The notes: generated from the sequence alone by a model not told the origin. 64,000 bases of DNA from Paraburkholderia phenoliruptrix (GCF_019511605.1 NZ_JAEUAV010000001.1:62001-126000); one strand, 5' to 3'; shown: positions 7,682 to 17,393, counted from the stretch's first letter. Numbers and translations are program-made.

Positions 7682-10075
7682 TCAGTCAGTCCACGTCCAG
7701 TTGCGGATCTCTTCCTTGTCGATGCCCTCGGCATGCGCATAGGCGAGATGCTCGATGATCTGTCCGCGCAGCCACTCCTTCGTGTGATCGCCGACACCGC
7801 GCAGCTTCGGCACGCGGTCGATCACGTCGATAGCCAGAGAAAAGCGGTCCACCTGGTTGATGATCGCGAGTTCGAGCGGCGTATTGATGTTGCCCTTCTC
7901 GTGATAGCCATGCACATGCAGATTGTCGTGATTAGTGCGGTTATAGGTCAGCTTGTGAACCAGCGACGCATACGAATGGAAATTGAAAATCACCGGCTTG
8001 CTGGTGGTGAACAGCGAATCGAAGTCGCGGCTCGACAGTCCATGCGGATGCGCATGCTCGGGCATCAAGCGGAACAGGTCCACCACATTGACAAAGCGGA
8101 TCTTCAGGTTGCCAAAGTGCTGCTTGAGAATCTGCACGGCGGCGAGCGCTTCCATGGTCGCAATGTCGCCCGCGCAGGCGATCACCACGTCCGGCTCGGC
8201 GCCCTGGTCGGTGGACGCCCACTCCCAGATGCCGATGCCCTTGGTGCAATGCGTGACGGCCGACTCCATGTCGAGATACTGCAAATGCGGCTGCTTGTCC
8301 GACACGATCACGTTCACGTAGTCGCGCGAGCGCAGGCAGTGATCGGCCACGCTCAACAGGCAGTTCGCGTCGGGCGGCAGATAAATACGCACTACGTCGG
8401 GGCTTTTGTTGGTCACCACGTCGAGAAAACCGGGGTCCTGATGCGTGAAACCGTTGTGGTCCTGACGCCAGACAAGCGACGTGATCAGCAGGTTGATCGA
8501 CGGCACGGGCTGGCGCCAACCCAGTTCGCGCTTGGCTTTTTCGAGCCACTTGGCGTGCTGGTTGAACATCGAATCGATCACGTGCACGAAGGCCTCGTAA
8601 GTGGCAAAAAGGCCGTGCCGGCCGGTCAGCACGTAACCTTCGAACCAGCCTTCCAGCGTGTGTTCGCTCAGCATTTCCATCACGCGGCCGTCGGGCGACA
8701 GCGCGCCGCCGTCGGCGTCGTTCGGCTGCGAGTCGGCCAGCCAGGTCTTGTCCGAGGCTTCGTAGATGGCCGTGAGCTTGTTGCTTGCCGTCTCGTCGGG
8801 CCCGAAGACACGGAAGTTGTTCATGTTCCTGCGCATCACGTCGCGCAAGAACGTGCCCAGCACCTGGGTCGGCGACGAGTATGTGGACGCCGGCCGCTTC
8901 ACCTCGACCGCATAGTCGCGAAACGCGGGCATGTCCAGCATCTTGCACAGCACCCCGCCGTTCGCATGCGGATTCGCGCTGATGCGGCGTGCGCCCTTTG
9001 GCGCGAGTTCGCGCAACTCCTCGACAAGCCGCCCGGTTTCGTCGAACAGCGACTCGGGCTCATAACTGCGCAGCCACGCCTCGACCAGTGCGAGGCTCGC
9101 GGGGTTGGTCGCCGGGTCGGCAATCGGCACCTGGTGCGCGCGCCATGAGCCTTCCACCTTGTGGCCGTCCACTTCCTTGGGGCCGGTCCAGCCTTTGGGC
9201 GAGCGCAGCACGATCATCGGCCAGCGCGGGCGCGTGGCGTCGTTGTTCGCGCGCGCATGCTGCTGGATCGCCCGGATCTCGCCGATGCATTTTTCGAGCG
9301 TGGCCGCCATCTGCTGATGCATCGACTCTGGTTCGTCGCCTTCGACAAAATACGGTTTATGGCCGTAACCGGTGAGAAGCGCCTCCAGTTCCTCACGCGG
9401 AATGCGCGCCAGCACTGTGGGGTTGGCGATCTTGTAGCCGTTCAGATGCAGCACCGGCAGCACGGCGCCGTCGCGTACCGGGTTGAGGAACTTGTTCGAA
9501 TGCCACGAGGTGGCGAGCGGACCGGTTTCGGCCTCGCCGTCGCCGATCATCACCGTGACGATCAAGTCGGGATTGTCGAAAGCCGCGCCATAGCCGTGCG
9601 ACAGGCTGTAGCCCAGCTCGCCGCCTTCGTGAATGGAGCCCGGCGTTTCCGGCGTGCAGTGCGAACCGATGCCGCCCGGAAACGAGAATTGCCGGAAAAA
9701 GCGCCGCATGCCGGCTTCATCTTCGCTGCGGTCAGGGTAGATTTCCGAGTAATGCCCCTCGAGATAGCAGTTCGCGAGCGTGGCCGGCGCACCATGTCCG
9801 GGGCCCGACACGTAGATCATGTTGAGATCGAGCTTCTTGATGAGCCGGTTCAGGTGCACGAGCAGGAAGCTCTGTCCAGGGTCCGAGCCCCAATGTCCCA
9901 ACAGGCGATTCTTGATGTGCTCGGGCGCAAGCGGCTCGCGCAGCAACGGATTGTCGCGCAGGTAGATCATGCCGGCGGACAGGTAATTGCATGCGCGCCA
10001 GTAGCGATCCATGTTGCGCAGCGTTTCGGGGTCCAGCGTTTGCGACGGGGTGGGATGGAAGACTGCTTCAGCCAT
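7682..10075 (-). CDS. xfp: xylulose-5-phosphate/fructose-6-phosphate phosphoketolase
   Basis: 797 residues, full length. A thiamine diphosphate enzyme that splits xylulose 5-phosphate (or fructose 6-phosphate) with phosphate into acetyl phosphate and glyceraldehyde 3-phosphate (or erythrose 4-phosphate). Family blocks seen: [67 protein letters not shown], the SPKGWTGP segment, [33 protein letters not shown] and the C-terminal [11 protein letters not shown] and [17 protein letters not shown]. The start at 10075 follows a GAGGAG site. Together with ackA it forms a two-gene route from pentose phosphate to acetate that bypasses part of glycolysis and saves carbon. Confidence 0.96.
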   Translation of the reverse strand: MAEAVFHPTPSQTLDPETLRNMDRYWRACNYLSAGMIYLRDNPLLREPLAPEHIKNRLLGHWGSDPGQSFLLVHLNRLIKKLDLNMIYVSGPGHGAPATLANCYLEGHYSEIYPDRSEDEAGMRRFFRQFSFPGGIGSHCTPETPGSIHEGGELGYSLSHGYGAAFDNPDLIVTVMIGDGEAETGPLATSWHSNKFLNPVRDGAVLPVLHLNGYKIANPTVLARIPREELEALLTGYGHKPYFVEGDEPESMHQQMAATLEKCIGEIRAIQQHARANNDATRPRWPMIVLRSPKGWTGPKEVDGHKVEGSWRAHQVPIADPATNPASLALVEAWLRSYEPESLFDETGRLVEELRELAPKGARRISANPHANGGVLCKMLDMPAFRDYAVEVKRPASTYSSPTQVLGTFLRDVMRRNMNNFRVFGPDETASNKLTAIYEASDKTWLADSQPNDADGGALSPDGRVMEMLSEHTLEGWFEGYVLTGRHGLFATYEAFVHVIDSMFNQHAKWLEKAKRELGWRQPVPSINLLITSLVWRQDHNGFTHQDPGFLDVVTNKSPDVVRIYLPPDANCLLSVADHCLRSRDYVNVIVSDKQPHLQYLDMESAVTHCTKGIGIWEWASTDQGAEPDVVIACAGDIATMEALAAVQILKQHFGNLKIRFVNVVDLFRLMPEHAHPHGLSSRDFDSLFTTSKPVIFNFHSYASLVHKLTYNRTNHDNLHVHGYHEKGNINTPLELAIINQVDRFSLAIDVIDRVPKLRGVGDHTKEWLRGQIIEHLAYAHAEGIDKEEIRNWTWTD

Positions 10076-10409
10076 GGCGTCACTCCTCGTAAGGACTGTC
10101 AGGCAGGTTGGCGGGCATTCGAAGCTGTGCCGAAGAGCGTCATGCACGGGACATGACAGGCGTGTGGAGCGAAACACTCGATGCAGCGGCTCGTGCCGTT
10201 AAGCGTCGGTCGTCAGCCGTGTGACCGGATGCGTACATCATGGTTCGTGAAAAGCCGGCGCAAAGTTTGATCGTGCTCAAAGCGGGCGGACCGGGCGCCG
10301 CGCCGCAAGTCCTGCGCCAGGCAAACTGCAGAGATCCGGCGAAACGCTTAAGCTGTGCAACGGGGCTACGGGGTATCGTGTTGCTCGTCCTTAACCATAC
10401 ACATTCATC

Positions 10410-10535
10410 ATGCCGACATCCAACCGTCTGAAAGCACCGCTCGTTCTTCTTCTCACGCTCGTTCTGCTGTGCGCGGGCGTGGCCGTGCTGGTCGGCGTGT
10501 TCGGCCTGCTGGTGAAGCTGTTCGGCCACCTCTGA
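10410..10535 (+). CDS. very small single-helix membrane protein
   Basis: 41 codons starting with an ATG. The sequence is MPTSNRLKAP followed by a continuous hydrophobic helix (LVLLLTLVLLCAGVAVLVG) and a short LVKLFGHL tail, so a single membrane segment with the positive end inside. The ribosome site is weak. It lies between the xfp promoter region and the ankyrin gene. No function is recognisable; its reality rests on the helix and on clean placement in a gap. Confidence 0.45.
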   Translation: MPTSNRLKAPLVLLLTLVLLCAGVAVLVGVFGLLVKLFGHL

Positions 10536-10635
10536 AACCTGTTAGCCGGCACGCACAGCGCGCCGGCGGCCCAAACTGTGTATGCTGCCGGTGTTCACGC
10601 GCGAAGCCGCGCGGCATTCCTGCAAGGAGCTTTCA

Positions 10636-11166
10636 TTGACGAATCCGGCCGACTCCTCTTCGCCTTCGGGTCAACCTGTCGACCCGCAACTGATCGAGCT
10701 CGCGCAGCAGGTGTTCGACCTCGCGCGCCGTGGCGACGCCGCGATGCTCGCCGCCGTGATCGAAAAAGGCGTGCCGCCGAATTTGCGCAACGACAACGGC
10801 GACAGTCTGGTGATGCTCGCAAGCTATCACGGACACATGGACGCGGTGCGTACGCTGCTCGAACGCGGCGCCGACCCGGACCTGCGCAACAACAACGGCC
10901 AGACGCCTCTTGCAGGCGCGGCGTTCAAGGGCTTCGAGGGTGTGGTGCAGACGCTGCTCGCGCATGGCGCGGACGTGGAAGGCGCTTCGCCGGACGGCCG
11001 CACCGCGCTGATGGTGGCGGCCATGTTCAATCGCACTGCGATCATGGACCTGCTGATCGCACACGGCGCGAATCCGGACGCTCGCGACGCAAGCGGCGCG
11101 AGCGCGCTGGACGCCGCGCGCAGAATGGGCGCCGCCGACGCACAGGCGAAGTTGGGCAGCAGCTAG
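10636..11166 (+). CDS. ankyrin-repeat protein
   Basis: 176 residues if read from the TTG at 10636, which has AAGGAG seven bases upstream; the in-frame ATG at 10582 has none. After a short Ser/Pro tail there are about four ankyrin repeats (residues about 25-165), recognisable from DNGDSLVMLASYHGHMDAVRTLLERGADPDLRN, NNGQTPLAGAAFKGFEGVVQTLLAHGADV and DGRTALMVAAMFNRTAIMDLLIAHGANPDARD. It is a cytoplasmic binding scaffold with no signal peptide or fused catalytic domain. Its stop codon overlaps that of the convergent HAD gene in a shared CTAG. Confidence 0.88.
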   Translation: MTNPADSSSPSGQPVDPQLIELAQQVFDLARRGDAAMLAAVIEKGVPPNLRNDNGDSLVMLASYHGHMDAVRTLLERGADPDLRNNNGQTPLAGAAFKGFEGVVQTLLAHGADVEGASPDGRTALMVAAMFNRTAIMDLLIAHGANPDARDASGASALDAARRMGAADAQAKLGSS

Positions 11167-11879
11167 CTCTTACCGGCCAGCAGCGTCTTAACGTCAAGCT
11201 GGGCAAGATCGCCGATCCGCTCGACGGTGACATCTGCCTGGGGATTGCTCAGTATCTCCTTCGGGTCCAGCGCGTAATGGCCCTGGCGCGGAAACACCGT
11301 CGTGAGCCTGCCGCCCCAGGCTTTCTTCATGGCGGTAAGAATGCGCAGTTTGTCGTCGACCATCACATAGTGGCGCGCCGGGTAGCACTCCATCACCTGG
11401 TCGAGCATCAGTTCCTTGTGAATGTAGATCAGCACCCGGCCCTCGACTTCCTCCCACAAGCCCGAGCGCGCGACCTTGCGCGGCTGGAAAACCACGTCCC
11501 CGTCAGAGAGGATCACCGTGGGTCCATACTGGCCGACGTGGCGCAACGCATCGAGCGCGCCGGGATAGAGCCGGTTCGCAAACGGATAGTCGATCAGGAA
11601 TGACGACATCAGCAACAGCCGCGTGTCCCGCGGATGCTCGGTGCGGTAGCGCTGCAGCGCGCCGAGATAGTCGGCGTAGCCGAGTTCGCTGCGCAACTGC
11701 TCGAAGATTTCCCAGTAGCGCGTGCTGTTGTCGGTGCCGAACTCGCGCATCATGTGGGCGCGCAGGTCCGAGAGCACGTGATCGTTGTCGAGCAAGGTGT
11801 TGTCGCAATCGAACAGGAACACGACCTCGTGCGGCGCGCTTCTCGCGGCCGTGCTGCTGGTGACTTGTGCGGCTGGCAT
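11163..11879 (-). CDS. HAD-superfamily hydrolase
   Basis: 238 residues. Motif I is VVFLFDCDNTLLDNDHV, with nucleophile and acid/base aspartates in DxD form. Motif II is VILSDGD. The conserved lysine and motif IV correspond to KELMLDQVMECYPARHYVMVDDKLRIL. A helical cap lies between motifs I and II. This is a phosphatase or phosphotransferase fold, but the substrate is not predictable. It follows gnd on the same strand with a 45-base gap, so it may be co-transcribed with the pentose-phosphate enzyme; a sugar-phosphate substrate would be a reasonable guess only. Confidence 0.82.
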   Translation of the reverse strand: MPAAQVTSSTAARSAPHEVVFLFDCDNTLLDNDHVLSDLRAHMMREFGTDNSTRYWEIFEQLRSELGYADYLGALQRYRTEHPRDTRLLLMSSFLIDYPFANRLYPGALDALRHVGQYGPTVILSDGDVVFQPRKVARSGLWEEVEGRVLIYIHKELMLDQVMECYPARHYVMVDDKLRILTAMKKAWGGRLTTVFPRQGHYALDPKEILSNPQADVTVERIGDLAQLDVKTLLAGKS

Positions 11880-11924
11880 GTGCGGCTCCGGTGAATGGTG
11901 CTGTTGCGGTGAGCTGGTAAATGC

Positions 11925-12962
11925 TCAGCCCTGCGGGTTTTGCGGCGGCTCGGCGGGCTTTTCGAGGTGGCCGCCGAAGTCATGGCGCATGGCGGACAGC
12001 ACGCGGTTGGCGAAGTCCGCTTCGCCGCGCGAGCTGAAACGCGCGAAGAGCGCGGCGCTGAGCACCGGTGCCGGCACGCCTTCGTCGATGGCCGCCGCCA
12101 TAGTCCAGCGCCCTTCGCCGGAATCGGAGACGCGGCCCGCGTAGCGTTGCAGATCGGCGTCGCCGGCGAGCGTTCCCGCGATCAGGTCGAGCAACCACGA
12201 GCCGATCACACTGCCGCGCCGCCATACTTCGGCGATATCGGCCAGATTCAGATCGTACTGATAAAACTCGGGGCGGCGCAGCGGCGAGGTTTCGGCGTCC
12301 GCCTCGCGCGCGTGCTTGCCGGCGTCGGCGTGACGCAGAATGTTGAGGCCCTCGGCATAAGCGGCCATCAGACCGTACTCTATGCCGTTGTGGACCATCT
12401 TGACGAAGTGCCCCGCGCCGAGCGGACCGCAATGTAGGAAGCCCTGCTCCGCCGTACTGCTGCCTGGCGTGCGCCCTGGCGTGGCGGGCGCGGCGGCCGC
12501 GCCCGGCGCGAGCGCCGCAAAGATCGGCTCGAGCCGCGCCACCACCTGCGCTTCGCCGCCGATCATCAGGCAATAGCCGCGCTCGCGGCCCGCCACGCCG
12601 CCGCTCGTGCCGACATCCACGTAATGCAACTGGCGCGCGGCGAGCTCGGCGCCGCGGCGAATGTCGTCGTGATAATAGGAGTTGCCGCCGTCTATCACGA
12701 TGTCGCCCGGATCGAGCAGCGGCACCAGCTTTTCCAGCGTGCCGTCGACCACTGCGGCGGGCACCATCAGCCACACGGCGCGCGGCTTGTCGAGCCTCGC
12801 CACCAGGTCTTCCAGCGACGACGCGCCGCTTACGCCTTCCTGCACGAGCCGCTCGACGGCGGCGGGCTGCACGTCGTAGACAATGCACTGCTGCGCGCCC
12901 TGCGTGAGGCGCCGCACCATGTCGGCCCCCATGCGTCCCAATCCGATCATGCCTAGCTGCAT
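11925..12962 (-). CDS. gnd: 6-phosphogluconate dehydrogenase, short decarboxylating form
   Basis: 345 residues, like the short GntZ/YqeC-type enzymes rather than the 470-residue dimeric form. The N-terminal Rossmann fold starts [19 protein letters not shown]. The substrate signature [13 protein letters not shown], the [22 protein letters not shown] block and the catalytic [22 protein letters not shown] all match 6-phosphogluconate dehydrogenase. An insertion rich in Ala, Pro and Gly (about 155-172, [16 protein letters not shown]) interrupts the link before the C-terminal helical domain. It oxidises 6-phosphogluconate to ribulose 5-phosphate and CO2, which can supply pentose phosphate to the phosphoketolase and transketolase encoded nearby. 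Confidence 0.93.
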   Translation of the reverse strand: MQLGMIGLGRMGADMVRRLTQGAQQCIVYDVQPAAVERLVQEGVSGASSLEDLVARLDKPRAVWLMVPAAVVDGTLEKLVPLLDPGDIVIDGGNSYYHDDIRRGAELAARQLHYVDVGTSGGVAGRERGYCLMIGGEAQVVARLEPIFAALAPGAAAAPATPGRTPGSSTAEQGFLHCGPLGAGHFVKMVHNGIEYGLMAAYAEGLNILRHADAGKHAREADAETSPLRRPEFYQYDLNLADIAEVWRRGSVIGSWLLDLIAGTLAGDADLQRYAGRVSDSGEGRWTMAAAIDEGVPAPVLSAALFARFSSRGEADFANRVLSAMRHDFGGHLEKPAEPPQNPQG

Positions 12963-13026
12963 TTCACCGCTCCCGAAAGTGCCTTGCGATGCTGCGTGGT
13001 TTTAGTCAGATGCCGATGTGGCGGCT

Positions 13027-13090
13027 GTTCGCCTGCTGCGTTGTTCGCCTGTTGCGTTGTTCGCCTGTTGCGTTGTTCGCCTGTTGCGTG
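13027..13090. repeat. 16-base tandem array in the 12963-13281 gap
   Basis: Four adjacent copies of GTTCGCCTGTTGCGTT (first copy has one C for T, last ends in G) at 13027-13042, 13043-13058, 13059-13074 and 13075-13090, then decaying partial copies to about 13160. The 319-base gap between gnd and the SetA-like transporter has no other feature that I can support. There are no spacers, so it is not a CRISPR array. Confidence 0.85.
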
Positions 13091-13281
13091 TTCGTCCGCT
13101 GCGTGTTTGCTTGTGGCAGTTGTTTGCTTATGCCAGTTCTTTGCTTGTTGCGTTGTCTGCGAGACGTGAATCCGTTGCGCGCGCGGCATGGCCTGATCGA
13201 CCCTGTCTCAGCGCCGGTGCTCCGGCTACGATACGCCTCATTGCAGAGGTTGTGAGCGGCGTAAAGTTCCCTTCGCCGCGC

Positions 13282-14859
13282 TCAAAGCTCGCGCCCGCGG
13301 CGCACCGAACGCCTTGCCCTGAACGCGTCGTACTGCATGCGCGCGAAGCGCCGCACTGCCCGCCACATGAGCGGATAGCGATACCCCGGCACCGCAAACA
13401 GCACCAGCGCGCACAACGCGAGCAGTCCGCAAAAGAGAAACGTGCCGCGATAGCCGAACGCCTGCACCAGCAAGCCGGACAGCACGCCCGACAGAATCGA
13501 GCCGACCCGCGCCGCATTGAAGAAGAGCGCCGTGGCGCGGCCGGGCGCAAGCGGCATCAGGTCCTGCACGTAGGTCATGCCGAGGCACGAAGTCACGGCG
13601 ACCACGAACGCGTTGAGAATCTGCATCGGAATCAGCACCTGCACATTCCCCGCGAGCGACATGCCGACGAAATACGCCGCGTGAACCGCCGCGCATGCCG
13701 CCAACCAGTTCGGCTTGTGCAGCCGCGAAGATTTCGCGCCGAGCGCAAGCATCATTGGAATCTCCGTCAATGCGCCGAGGCCGAGCATGACGGATACGTC
13801 GAGATGCGTGCCTTGCAGACCATGCACGATATAGAGCGGCAACACGATCATCGTGGCGTTCGCGGCAAGCCCGAGCAAGGTCAGCGCGGCGACGGCACGG
13901 CCAATGTCGTTTGCCGATGCAACGCCGGGCAGGTCCTCGTGCGCATCCGGGCCGGGCTCCGTGAGCGGCGGCACGGTGATGGAGGCCGACGGCTCCGACG
14001 CGGTGTCCTCCACCGTGTGGTCGCCGAGATGTCCCTGCGGCTCCCGCATGCGCCAGACGATCGCCGCGCACGCCGCGAAGCTCGCGGCGGCGAATAGAAA
14101 GAGCCCGGTAAAACTGCTCGCCGCGAGCACGAGCGCGCCTACGGACGGACCAAATACCCAGGCCGCCGAGAGGATCGTGCGCAGCGTCGCGCTGGCAAAT
14201 GCACGCTCGGCCGCGTCGGGCACGGGCAACGCGGCGCGGCTGAAGGAGAACACCATCGAAATGGCCGAGCCGCCTGCGCCGATGAACACAACGCCGACAA
14301 TCAGCAACAGGCGGTAGTCACGCACCACGCATAAGCACAGGTAGCCGAGCGCGGCGAGCACCAGCGCGAGCAGCAACATGGGCCGATGGCGTCCACTTGC
14401 ATCGCACGAGCGGCCCGCGAAGGTGCTGGCGAGCACGCCGCTCGCCGCGATCAGCGTCATGAAAACGCCGAGCCGGAACGGCGTCATGCCGGCACGCTCC
14501 ACGCCGAATAACGACAGATACGGCGCAGTGAACGACATGGCCACGCCGAGCATCAGCGTGGCGGCAGCAAGTGGCTTAAAGCCGGGAATGTGCAGCAGAC
14601 CAAGGAAACGCGAGTTTTTCAACACGGGCGGCGGTGTGCTCTGGAGAGGCAAGCCTGCGAGGCGAAGTGCGGCGCGCCGGGCAAGCTTCGTGGCGGGAAT
14701 GAACGGGGCATTATCGACCGCTCCTGTGGGCGCGTAAAGGCGTCGGGGTGTATCCCAAATTTGCAGCGTGCGCCTGCCGGCCGATGTGAGCGTGAACCGG
14801 AACAAGACTGCGACACGCGCGGCGCGGCTCGTGTCCGCCGCCAGGCTCTCTCGAACCAA
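13282..14859 (-). CDS. MFS transporter of the sugar efflux (SetA-like) type
   Basis: Twelve predicted membrane helices. The C-terminal half carries the Set-family pattern MTYVQDLMPLAPGRATALFFNAARVGSILSGVLSG, and the N-terminal half has GVFMTLIAASGVLASTFAGRSCDASGRHRP, the loop 2-3 MFS motif. A charged central loop (about 300-330, HTVEDTASEPSASITVPPLTEPGPDAHEDL) separates the halves. SetA-like carriers export glucose analogues and other sugars during sugar-phosphate stress. The N-terminus is uncertain: the ATG at 14859 gives 525 residues with an odd polar leader of about 90; a GTG at 14625 would place the first helix near the start but has a poor ribosome site. Confidence 0.82.
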   Translation of the reverse strand: MVRESLAADTSRAARVAVLFRFTLTSAGRRTLQIWDTPRRLYAPTGAVDNAPFIPATKLARRAALRLAGLPLQSTPPPVLKNSRFLGLLHIPGFKPLAAATLMLGVAMSFTAPYLSLFGVERAGMTPFRLGVFMTLIAASGVLASTFAGRSCDASGRHRPMLLLALVLAALGYLCLCVVRDYRLLLIVGVVFIGAGGSAISMVFSFSRAALPVPDAAERAFASATLRTILSAAWVFGPSVGALVLAASSFTGLFLFAAASFAACAAIVWRMREPQGHLGDHTVEDTASEPSASITVPPLTEPGPDAHEDLPGVASANDIGRAVAALTLLGLAANATMIVLPLYIVHGLQGTHLDVSVMLGLGALTEIPMMLALGAKSSRLHKPNWLAACAAVHAAYFVGMSLAGNVQVLIPMQILNAFVVAVTSCLGMTYVQDLMPLAPGRATALFFNAARVGSILSGVLSGLLVQAFGYRGTFLFCGLLALCALVLFAVPGYRYPLMWRAVRRFARMQYDAFRARRSVRRGREL

Positions 14860-14962
14860 TAGCTGGTACTCTTATCAAACAACGTGCAGCGCGTGTCGAG
14901 GGCGGCGCAGTGTCGCCCTCGAAACGTTCACGGCGCATCACTCAATCCGCAGCGGAGCATGC

Positions 14963-15283
14963 ATGGCAACCCGGAAACCCTATTCCACCCACGCCCCCAC
15001 CAGAGCCGAAATCGACGCGTTGCCGGGTGCGACCGTAATCGAATTCGGCACGGACTGGTGCGGCTACTGCCAGGGAGCGCAGCCTTCCATTGCCAAGGCT
15101 TTCGAAGCGCATGCCGGCGTGAGACACATGAAAATCGAAGACGGCCCGGGCCGCCCGCTCGGCCGCTCGTTCAAGGTCAAGCTGTGGCCCACGCTGATCT
15201 TCATGCGCGACGGCGCCGAAGTCGCGCGCATCGTGCGCCCCACCAGCGTCGAGCAGATTTCGGACGCATTCGCGTCGCTTTAA
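14963..15283 (+). CDS. thioredoxin-family protein with CGYC active site
   Basis: 106 residues, a single thioredoxin fold with no signal peptide, so cytoplasmic. The active site is TDWCGYCQGAQP (cysteines about 33 and 36), the cis-proline loop is KLWPTLIFMRDG and the last helix is SVEQISDAF. CGYC replaces the CGPC of canonical thioredoxin, so redox potential and partners may differ. It is 20 bases upstream of yjbQ on the same strand, suggesting co-transcription, and divergent from the transporter. Confidence 0.9.
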   Translation: MATRKPYSTHAPTRAEIDALPGATVIEFGTDWCGYCQGAQPSIAKAFEAHAGVRHMKIEDGPGRPLGRSFKVKLWPTLIFMRDGAEVARIVRPTSVEQISDAFASL

Positions 15284-15303
15284 CGGAGCAGAACGCGTTC
15301 ATC

Positions 15304-15723
15304 ATGAGGCAGGCCATTCATCACCTGAGCGTCAAGGCACGCACTCGCGGGCTCGTCGAGTTCACCGCCGAAGCCCGCCGTTTTGTCGCGGCGCAGCAGA
15401 TTCAGACCGGGCTGCTGACGCTCTTTTGCCGTCATACGTCGGCATCGTTGTTGATCCAGGAAAACGCGGACCCGTCGGTACAGCGCGATCTGGAGCGCTA
15501 CTTCGCGAGCCTCGCGCCTGAAGACGAGCAACGCTACGAGCACGACGCCGAAGGCCCGGACGACATGCCCGCGCATCTGCGCACGGCATTGACGCAGGTG
15601 CAGTTGAGCGTACCCGTCGAGCATGGGCAGATGGTGCTCGGCACATGGCAAGGGCTGTATCTGTTCGAGCATCGGCGTCATACGCAGCATCGCGACATCG
15701 TGTTGCATCTGATCGGCGAGTAA
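15304..15723 (+). CDS. yjbQ: YjbQ family (UPF0047) protein
   Basis: 139 residues, full length. Family signatures are GLLTLFCRHTSASLLIQENADPSVQRDLERYF and, near the end, GTWQGLYLFEHRRHTQHRDIVLHLIGE, with the conserved metal-binding histidines. E. coli YjbQ has weak thiamine phosphate synthase activity but the physiological role of the family is unresolved. It follows the thioredoxin gene in a likely operon. Its last codons and stop form the first unit of an 11-base tandem array. Confidence 0.93.
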   Translation: MRQAIHHLSVKARTRGLVEFTAEARRFVAAQQIQTGLLTLFCRHTSASLLIQENADPSVQRDLERYFASLAPEDEQRYEHDAEGPDDMPAHLRTALTQVQLSVPVEHGQMVLGTWQGLYLFEHRRHTQHRDIVLHLIGE

Positions 15724-15757
15724 TCGGCAAGTGAGCGGCAAGTGATCGGCAAATAAG
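15714..15757. repeat. 11-base tandem array running out of the yjbQ stop codon
   Basis: Four consecutive 11-base units: CGGCGAGTAAT, CGGCAAGTGAG, CGGCAAGTGAT and CGGCAAATAAG. The first contains the final Glu codon and TAA stop of yjbQ, so the array appears to have grown from the gene end. Confidence 0.75.
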
Positions 15758-15831
15758 CCGAAACGCAGCGCTCAGCCACGGGCCGCGACCACCAGATTTT
15801 TTTAGCAACCGGAACAAAGGGAGCACATCTC

Positions 15832-16854
15832 ATGGACACCCGCAGCGAACTGCAAGCCACCGTCGAGGCCATGGTTCAGCCAGGCAAGGGGCTGCTTGCC
15901 GCCGACGAAAGCGGCCCGACCATCGCCAAACGCTTCAAGACCATCGGCATCGAGTCGACGGAAGAAAACCGCCGCGCGTATCGCAACCTGCTGCTCAGCA
16001 CGCCGGGCCTCGGCGAGTATGTGAGCGGCGTCATTCTTTACCAGGAAACGCTCGGCCAGAAAGCCGACGACGGAACACCGTTCGCGGAGCTCGCCGCGAG
16101 AAACGGCATCGTGCCTGGCATCAAGGTCGACCTCGGCAAGGTTGCGCTTGCCCACGCTCCGGGCGACGAAATCACCGAGGGGCTGGACGGCCTCGCGCGG
16201 CGCTTCGTCGATTACAAACAGCAAGGCGCGCGCTTTGCGAAGTGGCGCGCGGTCTACAACATCGCGGCTAATCTGCCGAGCCGTCTCGCGATCGAAGCCA
16301 ATGCAGACTCGCTTGCACGCTATGCGGCGATCTCGCAGGAAGCGGGCATCGTGCCGATTGTCGAGCCCGAGGTGCTGATGGACGGCGACCACACCATCGA
16401 GCGCAGCGCGGAAGTGACCGAAGCAGTGCTGCACGAGGTGTTTCATGCGCTGCACCGGCACCGCGTGGTGCTCGAGCATATTCTGCTCAAGCCGAGCATG
16501 GTGCTCGCCGGTTCGGAAAGCGCGCGGCCCTCGTCTACTGCGGAGATTGCGGCTCACACGCTGCGGGTTCTGAAACGCACCGTGCCGGCGGCCGTGCCCG
16601 GCATCGTGTTTCTTTCGGGCGGACAAACGCCGGAGGAAGCGACTGCCAATCTCGACGCAATGAATCGCCTCGGACCGCTGCCCTGGAACCTGAGCTTCTC
16701 GTATGGACGTGCGTTGCAGGAACCGCCGTTGCAGGCGTGGAAAGGCGCTGCGGCTCAGGTGAAGGAAGCACAGCAGGCGCTCCTGAAACGCGCGCGTCTG
16801 AACAGCGCCGCGGCACTCGGCAAGTACGACGCAGCGCAGGAAAATCAGGACTAG
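15832..16854 (+). CDS. class I fructose-bisphosphate aldolase
   Basis: 340 residues. Starts with the typical ELQATVEAMVQPGKGLLAADESGPTIAKRF, followed by RNLLLSTPGLGEYVSGVILYQETL, GIKVDLGK and KWRAVYNIA, IVPIVEPEVLMDGDHTIE, and the Schiff-base segment HILLKPSMVLAG with lysine about K220. GIVFLSGGQTPEEATANLDAMN is the phosphate-binding loop. It cleaves fructose 1,6-bisphosphate to two triose phosphates without metal. This is the eukaryotic-like class I form; the class II gene usual in Burkholderia glycolysis is not in the window. A G-rich site lies about ten bases before the ATG. Confidence 0.95.
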   Translation: MDTRSELQATVEAMVQPGKGLLAADESGPTIAKRFKTIGIESTEENRRAYRNLLLSTPGLGEYVSGVILYQETLGQKADDGTPFAELAARNGIVPGIKVDLGKVALAHAPGDEITEGLDGLARRFVDYKQQGARFAKWRAVYNIAANLPSRLAIEANADSLARYAAISQEAGIVPIVEPEVLMDGDHTIERSAEVTEAVLHEVFHALHRHRVVLEHILLKPSMVLAGSESARPSSTAEIAAHTLRVLKRTVPAAVPGIVFLSGGQTPEEATANLDAMNRLGPLPWNLSFSYGRALQEPPLQAWKGAAAQVKEAQQALLKRARLNSAAALGKYDAAQENQD

Positions 16855-17096
16855 CAGACTGGCGTTTGCTGACGCGAAAGCAGGCTGTTTGGTTGGGGCG
16901 TGGGTTGTCCTTGGCTCGTCCGTGGCATCTCCGCGGTTTGCCCGTGGCTTCTCCGCGCGATATCCACAGCGTCCCCCGTTTCGGTTGATTGCGCGTGGAT
17001 CGTCCGCGGATTAGCCACGCCGCGCGTGGCGCGTGAGTGAAGCCTTATTCCTGCTCTAATGCCGTCCTGTTCCGCTTCACTCACGCAACCGCGCCG

Positions 17097-17393
17097 TTAT
17101 TGTCCCTTCGTGTCGCTGCTCGCGTTGGCGCCCGGCATGTTGGTGGTGTCGGTGGCGGGCTTCATTTTCTTCGACGACTTTGACGAGTGCTTCTTCATCT
17201 TCGAATGCGAGGTCCCCGATCCCTGCATGTCGCCGCCTTCGCGGGACGATGCATTCGCACCGGCGCTCGTGCTCGGGTCGTTGCCGGCCGGACCGCCGCC
17301 GGCACCACCGCCGGAGCCGCCCGCGCCTTGCGCGATCGCCAGTGACGAAGCCGCGAGCAGTGTGGTAACAAGCAATGCCTTCTTGATCATCAT
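17097..17393 (-). CDS. small secreted Gly/Ser/Lys-rich protein
   Basis: 98 residues from the ATG at 17393, preceded by CAGGAG. It has a clear signal peptide (MMIKKALLVTTLLAASSLAIAQ) and a low-complexity mature part: a Gly-rich run (GAGGSGGGAGGGPAG), a Ser/Ala spacer and a Lys/Ser-rich segment (HSKMKKHSSKSSKKMK). It is probably periplasmic and disordered. Similar short Gly/Lys-rich exported proteins are common in Burkholderia but have no known function. Confidence 0.7.
   Translation of the reverse strand: MMIKKALLVTTLLAASSLAIAQGAGGSGGGAGGGPAGNDPSTSAGANASSREGGDMQGSGTSHSKMKKHSSKSSKKMKPATDTTNMPGANASSDTKGQ

Noticed and set aside
6719-9148. 809-codon open frame opposite ackA and xfp
   Set aside because: It is antisense to two well-conserved genes, has no family pattern, and arises from high GC third positions.
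13027-13160. Possible CRISPR array
   Set aside because: Units are directly adjacent without spacers and no cas gene is present.
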